Positions 18,201 to 26,914 of a DNA stretch of 64,000 nt are shown in pieces (within the stretch, counting starts at the first letter, position 1; each line of letters begins with the position of its first letter). Below the pieces are notes generated by a model, which had not been told where the DNA came from, made no database searches, and saw nothing but the letters and a program-made list of their open reading frames with translations. The stretch comes from Gleimia hominis (GTDB lineage Bacteria; Actinomycetota; Actinomycetes; Actinomycetales; Actinomycetaceae), in NCBI RefSeq assembly GCF_032085515.1, contig NZ_JASXSX010000001.1, positions 620,001 through 684,000 on the forward strand, in the 5' to 3' direction. The translations under genes were made by a program, and so were the position numbers.

Positions 18201-21200
18201 CGTTAACTGCGACACGTCGTGGGACACGGGTGGGCAGGCTCCGTTCCACGTGGAACATATTGATATTCCAGTTACGTTTTCGCCTGCGTGTGCCACTGGG
18301 GCGTACCCGGTGGTGGATATGCAGCGGTTGTCAGTTGGGGCGTACGACCTACTTGCTGGTGCGGCGGGCGTGGGTACCACCACGATTACCGGTGACCACA
18401 TTGAGGCATTGCCGAGCGTCGAAACCTCGCCTGAAGCTGCGGAAATCTCGCCTGACGCGGGGCGCGCGGAAGTGGACGGTGCGGGCCACGCGAAACTGAA
18501 CGCTGCGGGGCGCGTGGAAGTGAACGCGGCCGAAAGCGACGCGGGCCGGGTGGAAACAAACCCAGGTACCCCCGACTTTGGCCAGATCACGGGAGGTTTC
18601 ACGTTTACTCGCAAACTGGGGTTGGCCCATGGCGCGGCAACGGGTGGTGCGCTGCAGGCCCAGTTGGCGGATTTCGTGCCCGACGCTTTGGTTGGGCCCT
18701 GCTGGCCATCCACGTACGCAGCGTTAGGTACCGCGGTTAAAGACGGTATTCCAGTTATTGAGGGGCTTGTGAACGCGGTGCATCTTGACCACACGGTGCG
18801 CCTGACGGGACGTTTACCGCATGAGGGCGCCTCCGTGGTGGTTAAGAGCCGGTGCGCGTCACTGACCGAAGCGTCGTCGGGCCGCGTGGTGCGCGTGGAA
18901 AATGACCTGTACGACGGGCAGCGACACTTCGCGCACCTGGTGGAGCGTTTCGCGATTCGTGGGCGCGTCACCACAAGTACTCCTCCGCCTGCCGCACCCG
19001 CGGTTAACGAGGACGTGCAAGTGCAGACCACTAAGCGATCCTTCTTGCGGGATGCGCGGGTTAAAGCCCCGGCGGACATGACGGCATTTGCGAACATTTC
19101 GGGTGACTTCAACCCAATCCACACGTCTTACGCGGCAGCGGGGTTGTCTGGGTTGCAGGCTCCGTTGGTGCACGGCATGTGGTTGTCCGCCACCGCGCAG
19201 CACGTCATTTCCACCCCCAGCGTGCGCAGCGCGGACAGTCCGGCGCTGCCCGGCGTAGTTCGATCCAGTACCCGTACCCCCATGCGGATAACCAACTGGG
19301 TGTACGAGATGTACGGCATGGTGAACTTGGGTGACGACGTGGAGATCACCGTTGAACGCGTCGGCCGGGGCAATGGGGACATGTTCGTGGAAGCCACATG
19401 CCGCGTAGATGGCGCCGTGGTTTCTATTGGCCGCGCCCAGATTGCTGCGCCCACCACTGCGTATGTGTATCCGGGCCAGGGGACGCAGCGTCCCCTCATG
19501 GGAATGGATAAGCCGAACCCAATCATGAGGGACGTGTGGACGCGGGCGGATAAGTTCACGCGCGAGCATCTTGGTTTCTCGATTGAGGCGATTGTGCGGG
19601 ATAATCCGAAGGCCGTGGTGGTGCGCGGAGAGCGTTTGAAGCATCCGGAAGGCGTGCTCAATCTAACGCAGTTCACGCAGGTGGCGTTGGTGACGCTGGC
19701 GTATGGGCAGACCCGGTCGCTACAGGCCGATAGTGCGTTGGTACCCCATAGTTTCTATGCGGGACACTCGCTGGGGGAGTATGCGGCGTTGGCTGCGTTC
19801 GCGCGGATTTTCCCGTTGGAGCAGGTCATTGAGATTGTGTATCAGCGTGGTTGCGCGATGCATAACTTGGTGGAGCGCGATGCGGCTGGTCGTTCGAACT
19901 ATCGGATGGGGGCGTTTCGGCCGAACCAGTGTGGGATTGCGCATGAGGATGTCGCGGAGTATGCGCGCAGTATTGCGCAGGAGTCGGGTGAGTTTATTGA
20001 GGTTGTGAACTTCAACTTGCGGGGTGCCCAGTATGGGGTTGCGGGCACGATCGCGGGTTTGAAGGCGTTGGAGGAGGATGCTTCTGCCCGCGCAAAGGCT
20101 CTGGGTGGGAAGCGGCCGTTCATGTTCATTCCGGGGCTTGACGTGCCGTTCCACTCGTCTGAGTTGCGCGCGGGGGTACCTGCGTTCCGCGAGAAACTGA
20201 TGGAGCTGCTGCCGGACGAGATTGATGTGGACGTGCTGGTGGGGCGGTATATTCCGAACTTGGTGGCGCGCCCATTTGAGGTTTCGAAGGATTTCGCGCA
20301 GTCAATTCTTGAGGTAGTGCCTTCCACAATGGTGCAGGAGGCCGTCGATAACTGGGCGGAGCGTTCGCAGCACCCGGGGAGGTTAGCCCGCACGTTGCTG
20401 GTGGAGTTGTTGGCGTGGCAGTTCACGTGTCCGGTGCGGTGGATTGAAACGCAGGACCTGTTGCTGTCGCCCGACAAGTTAGCGGTTCAGCGTGTGGTTG
20501 AGGTGGGCTTGGCTTCTGCGCCCACGTTGTCTGGGTTTGCGCAGAAAACTCTGGCGCTCCCGCGGTACGCGAACGCGGATGTGGAGGTCCTCAACGTGGA
20601 CCGTGACGAAGCCAAGGTGCTGATGGAGGAGGTACATACCCCTCCGGCTGGTGAGGGTGCGTCTGCTGATGCGGAACCGGAAAACACCCCAGGTACCCCC
20701 GCGGCTGAGACCCCAGGTACCCCCACGTCCGGGGAGCGTGCGAACGCAGGTACCCCCGCGCCTGAGACCCCAGGTACCCCCGCCTCCGCAGAGGCCGCAA
20801 AGGCTGGGAATACGCAAAATAGCACGCCTTCCAAGCCTGTTTCGAGTCCGGCATCCAACACGGTGCCAGCCTCCGCCGCATCTGCGTCAGGAGGCGACGC
20901 CGGGCAGGCATCCGATGCGGCGCCGGTACCCTCTGGGTCAGCGCCAGGGCAGGCATCAGCTCCGGTGTCCAATGCGCCCGGCCAGGCACCAGATTTGCCG
21001 GTGGATGCGGCGCAGGCGGTGCGGGTTCTGTTGGCGTTGTCGAATAAGATTACGCGCGCTCAGATTGAGGATTCGGACACGGTTGAGTCGTTGACCAATG
21101 GGGTGTCTTCTAAACGTAACCAGTTGCTGATGGACATGGCTGCGGAGTTGGGGGTACCTACGATTGAGGGGGCTGCTGAGGCAAATATTGGTGACCTCAT

Positions 21201-24200
21201 GGACGTGGTGAATACCGCGGCGGGCAACTACAAGGCGTTCGGCCCCGTGCTGGAAGCGGCGATTACCGCTCGCCTACGTACCCTCTTCGGAGCAGCCGGC
21301 TTGCAACCCACGCGGGTGGGGGAGAGGATCCGCGACACCTGGGGCCTGCCCGCCTCGTGGGAAGACCAGGTGAATGCGCAGATTCTGCTCAATACGCGTG
21401 AGGGAGATTCCGTGCGTGGCGGTGCGCTTGCCTCATTACCAACGGAAGTGGATGTGGCGGCGGATGCGGATGCGTTGATTGACGCGGCAGTGCAGGAAGT
21501 GGCGCAGGAAAACGGCGTGAGCGTGTCGTTGTCGTCCGGTTCCGCGGGCACCGACCAGATGGTGGATTCGGCTGCATTGTCACAGTTACGTGAGGAACTG
21601 CTTGGTTCGTCGGGGGTACTTGCAACGCAGGCGCGGCAGCTGCTCACCCGCCTGGGCGTGGAATCGCCTGGCGGGGAACCAGAAACCGACGGCAGTGCCG
21701 CGGTGTTAGAAACGCTGGATCGCGAGTTGGGTGCCGGCTGGTTAGACACCGTTGCTCCGGCATTTGACCCGCGCCGCGCGGTTTTGCTGGACGACCGGTG
21801 GGCAACTGCCCGCGAAGATTTAGCGCGCCTGTTCTCCGGCCAGTTAGAAGCCGTGAACGCATGCCAGTTTGAGGGTGGGGGTACCTCACTCGCGGACTTG
21901 GCGAACTGGTACGCGCGCCAAGTACCCTCATCTGAGAAGCGGCTGCGTACACTGTTTGAAGAAGTAGCGAAGTCTTGCTGCGCGAAGAACATGGGGCCAT
22001 TTAAGAACGAGATTGCGCTAGTGACGGGTGCGGCACCGAACTCGATCGCCGCGCAGATCGTTGCGGTATTACTATCGGGCGGTGCGACAGTGGTTATGAC
22101 CGCGTCGCGGGTCAGTGAAGCTCGGTTGGCGTTCGCGAAGAAACTGTACCGCGAGCACGCGGCGATCGGTGCGAAACTTTGGTTGGTACCCGCGAACCTC
22201 GCGAGCTTCGCTGACGTTGATGCGCTGGTGGAGTGGATCGGTACCGAGCAGACGGAAACGGTGGGAGCCACCACGAACCTCATTAAACCAGCGTTGCTCC
22301 CAAGCCTTTTCTTCCCATTTGCCGCACCCCCGGTGCGTGGCACTATGGGTGGTGAACCGCAAGAAGCAGCGCGGCAGATGCGGCTTCTGGTGTGGAGTGT
22401 GGAACGGGCGATTAGTCAACTGGCTGCGCTGGGTAGTTCCACTGCTACGGACCACCGGGTGCATGTGGTGCTACCGGGCTCACCGAACCGGGGTACCTTT
22501 GGCGGTGATGGTGCGTATGGGGAAGCGAAAGCGAGTTTCGACGCGATCGTTAATAAGTGGTCGGCGGAATCGGGTTGGCCACAGCGGGTAACTATCGCTC
22601 ATCCGCGTATCGGTTGGGTGATGGGCACGAGCCTCATGGGTGGTAACGATGCGCTCGTTCCGGCTGCTCGCGCGGCGGGGGTACATGTGTTTACCCCGCA
22701 GGAGATTGCGGATGAACTCATGGAGTTGGTGACCCCTCAGGCGCGGGAAAAAGCGAAAGAAAAACCGTTGGATCGTGATTTGACGGGCGGGTTGGATACG
22801 GTCCCGTTGGATTTAGCTGCGCTCGCGAAGCAGGTGCGGCAAAACCAGGGGGATACGGACTCGAAATCCCCCCAGGTACCCCCAACGATTTCCGCACTAC
22901 CAAGCGTAAAAACCCCGCATTTGGCGCAGCGTCTCGAATGGGGGAAGCCGAAGACGAAACTGGCGGACCAAGTGGTTATCGTAGGGCTGGGTGAGGTCAG
23001 TACGTGGGGTTCGCGCCGCACCCGCATGCAAGCGGAAGCGGGAGCAGATTTGGATCTGACCGCGGCGGGGGTGCTGGAAATGGCGTGGATGATGGGGCTG
23101 GTGCACTGGTCTAACGCTCCCACTCCAGGCTGGTATGACGCGGATGAGAATCCGGTTGCGGAAGAGGACATTTACGAGCGGTACCGTGATGAAGTGATTG
23201 CCCGCAGCGGGATCCGCCCGCTGGTGGACGATTCGACGATTGTGGATGGTGGTTCGGATGATGTGGCGACCGTGTATTTGGATCAGGATCAGAGTTTCAC
23301 GGTGGAGTCTCGCGATCAGGCACAAGCTTATGTTCAGGCGGATCCGGCACGTACCCGCGTGAGTTTTGAAGAGGGTACCTGGCGGGTGACTAAGCTGGCT
23401 GGGGCTGCGGTACGGGTACCGCGGCGGGCAACTTTGTCCCGTTCTGTTGGTGGGCAGATTCCAACTGGGTTTGATCCGGCTAACTGGGGTATTCCAGCGA
23501 ATATGCTGGAGGCTTTGGACCGGGTTGCGGTGTGGAATTTGGTTACCGCTGTGGATGCGTTCATTTCGGCTGGGTTCAGTCCTGCTGAGTTGTTGCAGGC
23601 TGTGCATCCAGCGGAGGTGTCGTCCACGCAGGGCACTGGTATTGGTGGGATGGAGTCGTTGCGGAAGGTGTTCCTCACGCGTTTCTTGGGGGAGGATCGG
23701 CCGCAGGACATTTTGCAAGAGGCGTTGCCGAACGTGGTGGCGGCCCATGTCATGCAAAGTTATGTGGGGGGCTATGGGCAGATGATTCACCCGGTAGGTG
23801 CTTGCGCAACTGCGGCTGTGTCCATTGAAGAAGCGGTGGACAAGATTAAGTTGGGTAAGTCTGCGTTTGTGGTCGCCGGTGGGATTGACGATATCTCCGT
23901 TGAGTCTCTAACGGGTTTTGGGGATATGAATGCCACTGCGGATTCGCAACAGATGTATGACAAGGGCATTAGTTACCGGCATTTCTCGCGCGCCGGGGAC
24001 CGTCGTCGGGGTGGTTTCTTGGAGGCTGAGGGCGGCGGCACGGTGCTGGTCACTCGCGGTGATATTGCGGCGGACTTAGGGTTGCCGGTCTACGGGGTGG
24101 TGGCGCATGCGCAGTCGTATGCGGATGGTGCGAACACGTCGATTCCGGCGCCGGGCATGGGGGCGCTCGCGGCTGGTCGCGGAGGAGTGGATTCTGCGTT

Positions 24201-24861
24201 GGCTCGGTCGTTGCGTGGTTTGGCTGTGGATGCTGATGATGTGGCGGTTGTGTCTAAGCACGATACGTCTACGAATGCGAATGATCCGAATGAGGCTGAG
24301 TTACATTCGCGGTTGTGTGCGGCTTTGGGCCGTGAGAGTGGGAATCCGTTATACGTGATTTCGCAGAAGACGCTCACTGGCCACGCGAAGGGTGGGGCTG
24401 CTTTGTTCCAGGTTGCGGGGTTGTGTGAGGTGTTCGCGTCACAGCAGGTGCCGGCGAATCGTTCGTTGGATTGTTTGGATCCGCAGATGCGCCAGTTTAC
24501 GCCACTGGTGTGGTTGCGGGAGCCTTTGGATATGGGGAAGCGTCCGGTTCGGGCGAGTGTGTTGACGTCGTTGGGGTTTGGTCACGTTGCTGCGTTGATC
24601 GCGTTGGTTCACCCGAGTGCGTTTGAGGCTGCGCTTGCGGCGGAGTGTGGGGCGGATCAGGCGGATGCGTGGCGGGCGCGTGCGAATGCGCGTTTGCGTG
24701 AGGGCCGGGATCGGTTTGAGGCCGCGATGTGCGCAGGTACCCCCTTGTATGAGGCGCCGAAGGGCCGGCGTTTGCCCGATGAGGATGCGCGTAACGTTGA
24801 GGCCGCTATGCTGCTCAATCCGTCTGCGCGTCTGGGTGAGGACGGGAGGTACCCGCGGTGA
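15238..24861 (+). CDS. fas: Type I fatty acid synthase, giant multidomain protein
   Basis: 3207 residues; mycobacterial FAS is about 3070. Domain order matches bacterial/fungal FAS I. Acyltransferase: GHSQG near residue 180. Enoyl reductase: GPIMLPGMTPTTVHPQLVAA near 455. Dehydratase hot-dog region: FNPIHTSY near 1300. Malonyl/palmitoyl transferase: YPGQGTQRPLMGM and GHSLGEYAAL, 1400-1520. Acyl carrier: GVSSKRNQL with the likely pantetheine serine at 1957. Ketoreductase near 2260. Ketosynthase: GACATAAVSIEE with Cys2856, then KHDTSTNAND and TLTGHAKGG. No phosphopantetheinyl transferase domain is fused; acpS follows. Three repetitive linkers are unusual: residues 80-140, 1060-1110 and a PGTP-rich stretch at 1810-1910, all carrying GGTACC motifs. 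It makes long-chain acyl-CoA in the cytoplasm. Confidence 0.97.
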   Translation: MKSSFLADLTGDYALAFAGQGSAWYESLVRTLSMPQASTRVKSVFEQAEKRLAPLALPLLTAAPEAGARLKQILRTAPQAESEREPVGVDAGRKAAGVESERKSVGVEGQRKPAGADGGSKSSGAEGPGTPAGAEGSLAVDTDPAVSVPAILLANYGALLDLAGTSLDLCQTPPTQVVGHSQGLLGAQLARAFVQDDEEQIVQLVVLARLIGAAASQCTRQIGAVADGEHTPMLSLRGLTLEQIQALEVDERPQVAVVNGARAYVFSGRPAALQRLAKAAHALEDSLNTELAERKRGGSQAVVTADYLPVGAPFHSHLLDDALEQVLDWLGTLKNSQVSDADFERAKELSEAILTQQSDWPAQLRECTQAGAHYVLDLGPGPMLTRASTALLEGTGARMVDASTSTARTDLDTPGVVVEPAQTWEGYLPKKVTLPDGRVVLDTAFTRLTGRGPIMLPGMTPTTVHPQLVAAAANAGLWTEMAGGGQYSEEVFQRHKDGLIERLDEGRAAGFNAMFFDRYMWNLQFGVSKIVNKARQNGAPFDSVTIAAGIPEVEEARDLIKELQGDGFAYICFKPGTVEQINQVIDIARDNPQVPLIMQVEDGMAGGHHSWESLDDLLLATYGRTRETKNLVLTVGGGLGTPERAGDYLTGEWSKRYGRPLMPVDAVAIGTAAMATKEARTSPQVKEMLLKTKGIPEGTWVGREQAKGGVASGLSHLDADLYEVENSSARAARLIREVGTDPADIKRRRGELIDALAKTAKPYFGDLQEMTYAQWAQRLTDLAYPYEDWTWSDRVLDVFHRIEARLSEVDSGPVQTLFADEYAIANLPEALERLLERYPSAHTTGVSAKDAAWWPGLCRKHVKPMPFVPALDGDLARWWGTDTLWQSENPRFPADAVRIIPGPVSVAAIDRIDEPIGQMFTRYENAVAKRVSGQAPTVFSRRAAAADPVTFLRATTNIQWNGNLVTNPAWSMPQATEILEDEAGVSIRVNCDTSWDTGGQAPFHVEHIDIPVTFSPACATGAYPVVDMQRLSVGAYDLLAGAAGVGTTTITGDHIEALPSVETSPEAAEISPDAGRAEVDGAGHAKLNAAGRVEVNAAESDAGRVETNPGTPDFGQITGGFTFTRKLGLAHGAATGGALQAQLADFVPDALVGPCWPSTYAALGTAVKDGIPVIEGLVNAVHLDHTVRLTGRLPHEGASVVVKSRCASLTEASSGRVVRVENDLYDGQRHFAHLVERFAIRGRVTTSTPPPAAPAVNEDVQVQTTKRSFLRDARVKAPADMTAFANISGDFNPIHTSYAAAGLSGLQAPLVHGMWLSATAQHVISTPSVRSADSPALPGVVRSSTRTPMRITNWVYEMYGMVNLGDDVEITVERVGRGNGDMFVEATCRVDGAVVSIGRAQIAAPTTAYVYPGQGTQRPLMGMDKPNPIMRDVWTRADKFTREHLGFSIEAIVRDNPKAVVVRGERLKHPEGVLNLTQFTQVALVTLAYGQTRSLQADSALVPHSFYAGHSLGEYAALAAFARIFPLEQVIEIVYQRGCAMHNLVERDAAGRSNYRMGAFRPNQCGIAHEDVAEYARSIAQESGEFIEVVNFNLRGAQYGVAGTIAGLKALEEDASARAKALGGKRPFMFIPGLDVPFHSSELRAGVPAFREKLMELLPDEIDVDVLVGRYIPNLVARPFEVSKDFAQSILEVVPSTMVQEAVDNWAERSQHPGRLARTLLVELLAWQFTCPVRWIETQDLLLSPDKLAVQRVVEVGLASAPTLSGFAQKTLALPRYANADVEVLNVDRDEAKVLMEEVHTPPAGEGASADAEPENTPGTPAAETPGTPTSGERANAGTPAPETPGTPASAEAAKAGNTQNSTPSKPVSSPASNTVPASAASASGGDAGQASDAAPVPSGSAPGQASAPVSNAPGQAPDLPVDAAQAVRVLLALSNKITRAQIEDSDTVESLTNGVSSKRNQLLMDMAAELGVPTIEGAAEANIGDLMDVVNTAAGNYKAFGPVLEAAITARLRTLFGAAGLQPTRVGERIRDTWGLPASWEDQVNAQILLNTREGDSVRGGALASLPTEVDVAADADALIDAAVQEVAQENGVSVSLSSGSAGTDQMVDSAALSQLREELLGSSGVLATQARQLLTRLGVESPGGEPETDGSAAVLETLDRELGAGWLDTVAPAFDPRRAVLLDDRWATAREDLARLFSGQLEAVNACQFEGGGTSLADLANWYARQVPSSEKRLRTLFEEVAKSCCAKNMGPFKNEIALVTGAAPNSIAAQIVAVLLSGGATVVMTASRVSEARLAFAKKLYREHAAIGAKLWLVPANLASFADVDALVEWIGTEQTETVGATTNLIKPALLPSLFFPFAAPPVRGTMGGEPQEAARQMRLLVWSVERAISQLAALGSSTATDHRVHVVLPGSPNRGTFGGDGAYGEAKASFDAIVNKWSAESGWPQRVTIAHPRIGWVMGTSLMGGNDALVPAARAAGVHVFTPQEIADELMELVTPQAREKAKEKPLDRDLTGGLDTVPLDLAALAKQVRQNQGDTDSKSPQVPPTISALPSVKTPHLAQRLEWGKPKTKLADQVVIVGLGEVSTWGSRRTRMQAEAGADLDLTAAGVLEMAWMMGLVHWSNAPTPGWYDADENPVAEEDIYERYRDEVIARSGIRPLVDDSTIVDGGSDDVATVYLDQDQSFTVESRDQAQAYVQADPARTRVSFEEGTWRVTKLAGAAVRVPRRATLSRSVGGQIPTGFDPANWGIPANMLEALDRVAVWNLVTAVDAFISAGFSPAELLQAVHPAEVSSTQGTGIGGMESLRKVFLTRFLGEDRPQDILQEALPNVVAAHVMQSYVGGYGQMIHPVGACATAAVSIEEAVDKIKLGKSAFVVAGGIDDISVESLTGFGDMNATADSQQMYDKGISYRHFSRAGDRRRGGFLEAEGGGTVLVTRGDIAADLGLPVYGVVAHAQSYADGANTSIPAPGMGALAAGRGGVDSALARSLRGLAVDADDVAVVSKHDTSTNANDPNEAELHSRLCAALGRESGNPLYVISQKTLTGHAKGGAALFQVAGLCEVFASQQVPANRSLDCLDPQMRQFTPLVWLREPLDMGKRPVRASVLTSLGFGHVAALIALVHPSAFEAALAAECGADQADAWRARANARLREGRDRFEAAMCAGTPLYEAPKGRRLPDEDARNVEAAMLLNPSARLGEDGRYPR

Positions 24862-24910
24862 GTATGAGCGGAGGTACCCGCAGTGAGTTGGACGGGAGGT
24901 ACCCGCGGTG
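24841..24910 (+). repeat. Triplicated ribosome-binding-site/start-codon repeat between fas and acpS
   Basis: The sequence GGAGGTACCCGCGGTGAG (middle copy GGAGGTACCCGCAGTGAG) occurs three times, with GGTACC at 24846, 24872 and 24896. Each copy carries GGAGG followed by a GTG at start-codon distance. The first contains the fas stop codon, the last the acpS start. Only the third GTG opens the acpS frame. Confidence 0.85.
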
Positions 24911-25549
24911 AGTGTTGGTGATCTATTGACCCGAGTTGCTACGGAAGCTCTGCCGGATCCTTCCGGCGTCCGGCTCACCGTTTCGTCTGACGATCCTTCT
25001 AGTGAGCCTTCAGGTGGGTGTGCTCCGGGGCTGGTTCTGGGCCACGGGATTGACCTGGTGTTTGTCCCAGATTTTGCGGAGCAGTTGCATCAGCCGGGCT
25101 CTGTGTTCGCACGCGTGTTCACGGATCGGGAGTGGGACCGGGCGCAGCGCCGGCCCGACCCGATGGCTTCCCTGGCTGCGCGTTGGGCTGCGAAGGAGGC
25201 TGTGGTGAAAGCGTGGTCCAGTGCGCTTTTCGGCATGCCCCCACCACTGTCTGAACCGGGAGGGGGTACTTGGCGTGATCGTCATCGAAGCCTCGTTCAC
25301 CAGAGCGACTTTCCCCCCTCCGGATTTGAATCCGTGCCCGCGGCGCCGGTGAAGGAGTTTTCGTGGCGTGAAATTGAGTTGGTTTCGGACCGTTATGGGC
25401 GTCCTTCTGTAGGTTTTACCGGTGAGGTACTGTCGGCTCTGGAAGATCTGGCGAACGCGGATTGGTGGGTGTCACTTTCGCACGATGGTGACTACGCGGC
25501 CGCATCCGTGATCGCTTCGTCTAATACCAGCGCCCTGGGGGAAAGCTAG
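24908..25549 (+). CDS. acpS: Holo-ACP synthase (4'-phosphopantetheinyl transferase)
   Basis: 213 residues, longer than the usual 120-130 of AcpS. The core has LGHGIDLVFVPDFAEQL, VFTDREWDRAQ and AARWAAKEAVVKAW, with the Mg-binding Asp of GIDLV and the Glu of KEAVVKA. It transfers phosphopantetheine from CoA to the carrier domain of the adjacent FAS I; fas-acpS linkage is standard in Actinobacteria. About 40 residues precede the core, and an inserted loop near residue 115-150 is encoded partly over a GGGGGTACTT motif. The GTG start lies in the third repeat unit after fas. A terminator follows. Confidence 0.93.
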   Translation: MSVGDLLTRVATEALPDPSGVRLTVSSDDPSSEPSGGCAPGLVLGHGIDLVFVPDFAEQLHQPGSVFARVFTDREWDRAQRRPDPMASLAARWAAKEAVVKAWSSALFGMPPPLSEPGGGTWRDRHRSLVHQSDFPPSGFESVPAAPVKEFSWREIELVSDRYGRPSVGFTGEVLSALEDLANADWWVSLSHDGDYAAASVIASSNTSALGES

Positions 25550-25552
25550 CGC

Positions 25553-25573
25553 AAGCCCCGCGAAGGGGTTTTT
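25553..25573 (+). terminator. Intrinsic terminator after acpS
   Basis: AAGCCCC pairs with GGGGTTT around a five-base GCGAA loop, and the T run (TTTTT) directly follows the stem. It ends the birA-to-acpS transcription unit before bioY. Confidence 0.75.
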
Positions 25574-25627
25574 GTAAGAAACTTAGTGGCAGCAAAAGTT
25601 GTTGTGATTAATAGGAATGGAGATGAA

Positions 25628-26353
25628 ATGAGTCAGTCGGAAAAGAGTTTTTCGCAAGATAGTGAGCGGCGCTCGCAGCGCACTGGTGGGCAGTCCGCGT
25701 CCCGCACCGCAGGTACCCCCGTTCAGGTGGCGCGTGCGCAGAGGCGTGGAAACGGCGCGATGCTTGGACAGTTGTCGATTAACCCAACGGTGATGATGAT
25801 CATCCAGGTGCTGTTGGGTGCAGCTGTGGTTGGTTTATTAGCGCAGGTGTCGGTTCCGTTGTGGCCGGTGCCGGTTACAGGCCAGACGCTGGGGGTACTT
25901 TTGGTTGGAGCAGCTTTGGGGCCGCGCCGCGGTGCCGGGGCGATGGTGGCCTACATGCTCTTAGGTATCGTGGGGGTACCTTGGTTCGCAGATTTCACCG
26001 GTGGGATCGCTGCGGTGCTTAAACCGTCGTTTGGTTTCATTATTGGTTTCATCCCCTCTGCGTACGTGTCTGGGAAGGCTCTTGAGGGGCGGGGTCCGCA
26101 TTCGTTGTTGAAACTGTTCGGTTGGTTTACGTTGGCGACGGTGTTGCCGTTCGTGTTTGGTTTGCCGTACATGTGGGGGGTTTTGTACTCGCTCGGTAAG
26201 ACCCTGTCGTTTGGGGGCATCATGTCGGCTGGTTTGGTTCCGTTCATCCCGGGTGGGATTATCAAGGCGGCTCTTGCAACGATAATTTTGCGCGTATTTA
26301 TCATTGCTAGACGGGATGATTCATCCGCTACCTATAGCGGTGATACGAAGTAA
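25628..26353 (+). CDS. bioY: Biotin transporter BioY (ECF S component)
   Basis: About 241 residues. After 45 polar residues come six hydrophobic helices with the BioY signatures QVSVPLWPVPVTGQTLGVLL and YMLLGIVGVPWFADFTGG. BioY is the membrane biotin-binding subunit of an energy-coupling-factor importer; no ATPase or EcfT gene is nearby, so it would share the general ECF module or work alone. I chose the ATG at 25628 behind GGAG rather than the TTG/GTG starts further upstream. Its position after birA, the biotin carboxylase and fas suggests that the cell imports biotin for lipid synthesis. The hydrophilic N-terminus with a GGTACC-encoded AGTPV stretch is unusual. Confidence 0.93.
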   Translation: MSQSEKSFSQDSERRSQRTGGQSASRTAGTPVQVARAQRRGNGAMLGQLSINPTVMMIIQVLLGAAVVGLLAQVSVPLWPVPVTGQTLGVLLVGAALGPRRGAGAMVAYMLLGIVGVPWFADFTGGIAAVLKPSFGFIIGFIPSAYVSGKALEGRGPHSLLKLFGWFTLATVLPFVFGLPYMWGVLYSLGKTLSFGGIMSAGLVPFIPGGIIKAALATIILRVFIIARRDDSSATYSGDTK

Positions 26354-26488
26354 AGGTCGAATTTGTTTTAAAAAATGGAATAAACTACTTCTTCGTCTTA
26401 TTTCATGCGATAATGCTAGCGTTACGAGTTGACGTTTCTACGTCTCTTACTCAAAAACTCAACTTTACAGGAATAGCGGTATATAAAG

Positions 26489-26818
26489 ATGGCTAGCATA
26501 ACTAAGGTCGTATTGATCGATGATGTGAACGGTGAAACTGCGGATGAAACGGTTTCTTTTAGCTTAGATGGCGTTCGGTACGAGATTGATTTGACGAGTG
26601 ATAACGCGAAGCGTTTACGCGCAATGATGGATGAGTGGATCCAGCATGCGAAACGCGTTGGGGGTCGTCGTCGTAGTGCCGGAAGTGTTGTTGAGGGGAG
26701 TCGTTCTGAGGCTAGTGTGATCCGCGAATGGGCTTCGATGCAGGGCATTGAGGTGGCGGACCGCGGCCGGATTCCTCATGAAATTAGGGAAGCGTTTTAT
26801 CGCGAACAGGCCCAGTAG
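26489..26818 (+). CDS. lsr2: Lsr2 nucleoid-associated protein
   Basis: 109 residues with both Lsr2 domains. The N-terminal dimerisation domain has KVVLIDDVNGETADETVSF and GVRYEIDLT. The C-terminal DNA-binding domain has IREWASMQGIEVADRGRIP, in which Arg92-Gly93-Arg94 forms the AT-hook-like minor-groove clamp. Lsr2 is the actinobacterial counterpart of H-NS: it bridges DNA and silences AT-rich, often acquired, genes. The gene is single, with a 135-base AT-rich leader. The GGTACC motif is nearly absent from here to 33 kb. Confidence 0.96.
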   Translation: MASITKVVLIDDVNGETADETVSFSLDGVRYEIDLTSDNAKRLRAMMDEWIQHAKRVGGRRRSAGSVVEGSRSEASVIREWASMQGIEVADRGRIPHEIREAFYREQAQ

Positions 26819-26914
26819 GCATGGGAAATAACTGCGGGTAGAAGAAGTCCATGTGGGAAGTGTTCGTGCTCGTAGTCCTAGACGCTGCTGATTGTTAGGT
26901 GGAATACTAGTTAT

